A DNA stretch of 8,700 nucleotides from Puniceicoccales bacterium (GTDB taxonomy: Bacteria > Verrucomicrobiota > Verrucomicrobiia > Opitutales > JAIRLM01), in contig JAITFC010000016.1 of the NCBI GenBank assembly GCA_031281635.1, forward strand, positions 1-8,700, given 5' to 3'. Positions 6,710 to 8,700 of this stretch are shown here, piece by piece. Position 1 is the first letter of the stretch. Each line of letters begins with the position of its first letter. Below the pieces are notes generated by a model. It did no database searches. It saw only the letters and a program-made list of their open reading frames with translations, and was not told the origin of the DNA. The position numbers and the translations under genes were made by a program.

Positions 6710-6740
6710 TTGCCATAGCTGACGCATCCGACCATATACA
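6710..6740 (+). promoter_or_regulatory. Candidate promoter of tRNA-Tyr
   Basis: TTGCCA (6710-6715) and TATACA (6735-6740), spaced 19 bp, end 9 bases before the mature tRNA 5' end. The boxes fit a sigma-70 promoter moderately well, though the spacing is long. An AT-rich hairpin TTTTGGA/TCCAAAA (6686-6703) lies just upstream. Confidence 0.3.
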
Positions 6741-6749
6741 TCCGTACCG

Positions 6750-6836
6750 GGTGAGGTATCCAAGCGGCTAAAGGGTGCAGACTGTAAATCTGTCGGAGTT
6801 CTTCCTTCGTGGGTTCGAATCCCCCCCTCACCACCA
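6750..6836 (+). tRNA. tRNA-Tyr (anticodon GTA)
   Basis: An 87-nt class II tRNA with encoded CCA (6834-6836) and A discriminator. The acceptor GGTGAGG/CCTCACC is perfect. The anticodon stem GCAGA/TCTGT carries loop CTGTAAA with GTA at 6784-6786. The long variable arm has a GGAG/TTCC stem (6795-6805). The T stem GTGGG/CCCCC has a U-C mismatch at the second pair. The D-loop and anticodon sequence closely match E. coli tRNA-Tyr. Confidence 0.98.
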
Positions 6837-6887
6837 GCGGCTCCGCGAGTCACTGTGTGACCCCATAAAATTGCGGCCTGGTTTTTT
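6834..6887 (+). terminator. Probable intrinsic terminator of tRNA-Tyr
   Basis: A long-arm stem joins CCAG, GGC, CGC (6834-6846, with bulges C and TC) to GCGGCCTGG (6873-6881), followed directly by T6 (6882-6887). The loop contains a second perfect hairpin, GTCAC-TGT-GTGAC (6849-6861). The left arm includes the encoded CCA of tRNA-Tyr, so the terminator and the tRNA 3' end share bases. Confidence 0.5.
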
Positions 6888-7207
6888 CAAAAGAGAGAAA
6901 AGTCCCCTCTCACACCACTCTTCGCACATTGCAGCATAGAGTGTGCGATATTGCTATCTTTTTCATTTCTTCTGATGGTTGCATGCTAACAGCCACATCA
7001 TCAAGCACTTCCCAATCTTGTCCAATGTCTGTAAAAATAAACCTCCACTACATTCTCAATAATGGAATTCTTTATGTACTCGCCAACGGAAACTGGACGA
7101 TCTTCCCATCCAATTCGCGAAAAAAGCCCAATAGGTGGCTGGAAAGAATTTTCATTCCCGTAGTAATTTTCATTGCCAAAAGTTCTAGGTTTTGGAAAAA
7201 AGGGATC
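6888..7207 (+). other. Intergenic region upstream of the BamD-like gene
   Basis: This 320 bp gap holds the presumed promoter and leader of the TPR gene. The TPR reading frame stays open back to 6929, but that extension lacks family features and is not taken as coding. Two overlapping inverted repeats occur: CACTCT/AGAGTG (6916-6921 with 6938-6943) and TCGCACA/TGTGCGA (6922-6928 with 6942-6948). They share bases and cannot both form as simple hairpins. A 13-nt direct repeat, AATTTTCATT followed by CCC or GCC, lies at 7147-7159 and 7165-7177. I see no convincing -35/-10 pair. Confidence 0.3.
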
Positions 7208-8254
7208 ATGGCAGGGTTTGCTCGCATTATTTTGTCCGCCGTCCTTTTGGTCGTTCCCGCATTGGGCACGGGAAAGACGCAGGATGTTGATTTTACCGCC
7301 GCAGAATTGCTTAGCAATGGCATGCGCTGCGAGGAAGAACACAAACTTGGCGAGGCTCGACGCACCTATCATCGTCTGGTGCACCGCTATCCGAAATCAC
7401 CGGAAGCTCCGGAAGCTCTGCGGCGGACGTGCGGCATACTATTGGAACAGAAGAGGCTGCTCGCCTCCTACCAGTGTCTCCAAAAACTCCTGGATCGTTA
7501 TCCAAATTACCCCAATTATCTGGAGGCGATTGAGTTTGAATTTCACCTAGCGGAACAGCTGATGGGGGGACAGCGCAATTATTTTATGGGGAAAATTCCG
7601 GGCTTTAAAAATCGCACTGCCGCCATCGATGCCTTCAAAAACATCATTGATAGAGCACCCTACGGAGAGTGCGCGCCGAAGGCATTGATGAATGTGGCCT
7701 TGCTGGGGGTAAAAACGAAGGAGTTGCCAATTGCGATCGATGCCCTGGAGCGACTTATCGATGAGTACGGATCTTCGCCACAGGCTTCCGATGCGCTCTT
7801 TCTCCTCGCCAAGGTCTACCGCAGCAGCGTCCCCGGACCGGCCTACGATCAGCGCGCAACGGAAATGGCTATCAATTATTGCCAGGAATTTTTCATCCTT
7901 TTCCCGGATTCTCCGCTGATTCCAGATGTAGAGATTCTTCTCGCGGAGGCACTTGAATTGCGCGCCGCGGGAAAGTTGTCCATGGGGAATTTTTACTATG
8001 ACCTGCGACAAAATGCGCGCGGAGGGCGTTCGTATTACGAGGAAGTGCAGCGCGTTGCCCCAAAGAATTCCGTTGCCGCGGAAATTGCCGTCAGACGTAT
8101 GGATGAGATTGACGAAGGAAAACCTGGCAGAGGAACCCCGCTGGACAAAATTCTCGGCCGCTACAAGTGTAAGTCCTCGCAACGCATGACACTTCTCGCC
8201 CGCTCTACGGAAGACGATGAGGTGGAAATGGAAATTTTCCATGAGGATTTCTAG
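7208..8254 (+). CDS. BamD/YfiO-like periplasmic TPR protein without lipobox
   Basis: From ATG 7208 the protein has 348 residues. It begins with a signal peptide (MAGFARIILSAVLLVVPALG, cleavage probably near 20-22), which places it in the periplasm. TPR-like helical repeats follow: about 35-65 (GEARRTYHRLVHRYPKSPEA), 68-105, 135-160, 172-200 and 213-245. The segment NFYYDLRQNARGGRSYYEEV (261-280), then QRVAPKNSVAAEIAVRRM (281-298), strongly resembles the C-terminal repeats of BamD/YfiO. BamD works with BamA to insert beta-barrel proteins into the outer membrane. There is no Cys near the signal peptide, so it is not a classic lipoprotein. AGGG 4-7 bases before the ATG is the likely ribosome-binding site. 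The acidic C-terminal tail (EDDEVEMEIFHED) is unusual. TPR homology is strong; BamD identity is likely but not certain, and another periplasmic TPR protein is the alternative. Confidence 0.78.
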   Translation: MAGFARIILSAVLLVVPALGTGKTQDVDFTAAELLSNGMRCEEEHKLGEARRTYHRLVHRYPKSPEAPEALRRTCGILLEQKRLLASYQCLQKLLDRYPNYPNYLEAIEFEFHLAEQLMGGQRNYFMGKIPGFKNRTAAIDAFKNIIDRAPYGECAPKALMNVALLGVKTKELPIAIDALERLIDEYGSSPQASDALFLLAKVYRSSVPGPAYDQRATEMAINYCQEFFILFPDSPLIPDVEILLAEALELRAAGKLSMGNFYYDLRQNARGGRSYYEEVQRVAPKNSVAAEIAVRRMDEIDEGKPGRGTPLDKILGRYKCKSSQRMTLLARSTEDDEVEMEIFHEDF

Positions 8255-8442
8255 GATGTATTTTTGTGCTCATTTTTTGATTCGCGAATGTTCTGACAAT
8301 CGCCAAAAGTTGTTGCAACTTTGAGAGATCAACTGGTGCATTGGGAATAATCCCAGCTGGGCGCGCGATGCGTTTTGATAGCCCGAAAAGCCTGGTTGAT
8401 GACGATCTGTGAGCAGAAAACAAATTTTCTTAAAAAATAAAC
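8255..8442. other. Intergenic region after the BamD-like gene
   Basis: The first bases after the stop are T-rich but lack a stem in front, so no clean terminator is seen. A perfect 7-bp hairpin AAAGTTG-TTG-CAACTTT lies at 8306-8322, with no T tract after it on either strand. A minus-strand open frame (8423-8205) covers most of the gap and runs into the 3' end of the TPR gene; it has no recognisable motif and I do not call it a gene. Confidence 0.3.
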
Positions 8443-8470
8443 TTGCAATCTTCTTTGTCGACTCTAGACA
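8443..8470 (+). promoter_or_regulatory. Candidate promoter of the tRNA-Lys/tRNA-Thr pair
   Basis: TTGCAA (8443-8448) and TAGACA (8465-8470), spaced 16 bp, end 11 bases before tRNA-Lys. The -10 box is poor. An inverted repeat TTTGTC/GACAAA (8454-8459 with 8467-8472) overlaps the spacer and the -10 box. Confidence 0.28.
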
Positions 8471-8481
8471 AACAAAGTCCT

Positions 8482-8557
<76 letters not shown>

Positions 8558-8564
8558 TCGCCGC

Positions 8565-8640
8565 GCCGGATTAGCTCAGTCGGTAGAGCACCCGCCTTGT
8601 AAGCGGAAGATCGTCGGTTCGATCCCGACATCCGGCTCCA
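8565..8640 (+). tRNA. tRNA-Thr (anticodon TGT)
   Basis: A 76-nt cloverleaf with encoded CCA (8638-8640) and U discriminator. The acceptor GCCGGAT/ATCCGGC is perfect. The anticodon loop CTTGTAA gives TGT, reading ACA and related Thr codons. The anticodon stem CCCGC/GCGGA has a C-A mismatch at its first pair (27-43). The T arm GTCGG-TTCGATC-CCGAC is perfect. It probably derives from a shared precursor with tRNA-Lys. Confidence 0.96.
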
Positions 8641-8700
8641 TGCCCCCAGAGCGGATTCGTGTGGAATTCTTAAAGAAGAATCCATGTGCGATATTTCGAT
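8640..8700 (+). CDS. Possible start of a gene cut by the right edge
   Basis: An ATG using the last A of the tRNA-Thr CCA opens a frame reading MPPERIRVEFLKKNPCAIFR to the edge without a stop. GTG at 8661 (VEFLKK) in the same frame and ATG at 8684 in another frame are alternative starts. No strong Shine-Dalgarno supports any of them. Too little sequence is visible to name a product, and it may be chance. Confidence 0.2.
   Translation, partial: MPPERIRVEFLKKNPCAIFR

Noticed and set aside
6212..6853. Minus-strand 213-codon open frame covering both tRNA genes
   Set aside because: Its N-terminal part (GGIRTHEGRTPTDLQSAPF-type text) is the well-known false translation of antisense tRNA-Tyr, and it also covers tRNA-Glu and the end of tig.
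8228..8242. Near-perfect palindrome ATGGAAATTTTCCAT at the end of the BamD-like gene
   Set aside because: It lies inside coding sequence, leaves no room for a hairpin loop, and is easily explained by codons for Met-Glu-Ile-Phe-His.
8205..8423. Minus-strand 72-codon frame after the BamD-like gene
   Set aside because: It overlaps the 3' end of that gene, has no clear ribosome-binding site and no motif I recognise; a real small gene is possible but not supported.

Overview
The window is ordinary-looking bacterial chromosome, with moderate GC, standard code (TGA used as a stop and TGG for Trp), and no insertion sequence, CRISPR array, phage gene or transposase that I can see. The protein set (MnmE, YbeY, PgpA, trigger factor, a prepilin-peptidase-family protein and a BamD/YfiO-like periplasmic TPR protein) fits a Gram-negative bacterium. 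The divergence of several proteins, and a sigma-54-regulator-like gene next to mnmE, make a PVC-type lineage (for example Verrucomicrobiota) my best guess. That placement is inference and no 16S marker is present.

Layout. At the left edge (1-44, minus) lies a very short ORF with a strong Shine-Dalgarno. At 117-1184 (minus) is a degenerate AAA+/Fis-type regulator related to sigma-54 activators. It is divergent, across an AT-rich 225 bp gap, from a plus-strand run: mnmE (tRNA U34 modification GTPase), a shortened A24 prepilin peptidase, ybeY (rRNA maturation endonuclease), pgpA (phosphatidylglycerophosphatase A) and, after a 308 bp gap with predicted stem-loops, tig (trigger factor). Much of this run serves translation: wobble modification, rRNA processing and nascent-chain folding. 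Two membrane enzymes sit in the middle.

Downstream, tRNA-Glu(CTC) on the minus strand converges on tig. It is divergent from tRNA-Tyr(GTA) on the plus strand, which ends in a probable intrinsic terminator. A 348-residue signal-peptide-bearing BamD-like TPR protein follows (7208-8254), then a 227 bp gap, then a tRNA-Lys(CTT)-tRNA-Thr(TGT) pair 7 nt apart, and the possible start of another gene at the right edge. All four tRNAs carry an encoded CCA end.

I did not find a clearly new multi-gene system. The most interesting departures from family norms are: the regulator that has lost the sigma-54 contact loop and the Walker B acidic residues; the prepilin peptidase that keeps both catalytic Asp residues but lacks the zinc-cysteine domain; YbeY with Asp in place of its third metal-binding His; a trigger factor whose PPIase domain has lost its usual signature; a BamD-like protein without a lipobox; and the structured leader upstream of tig.
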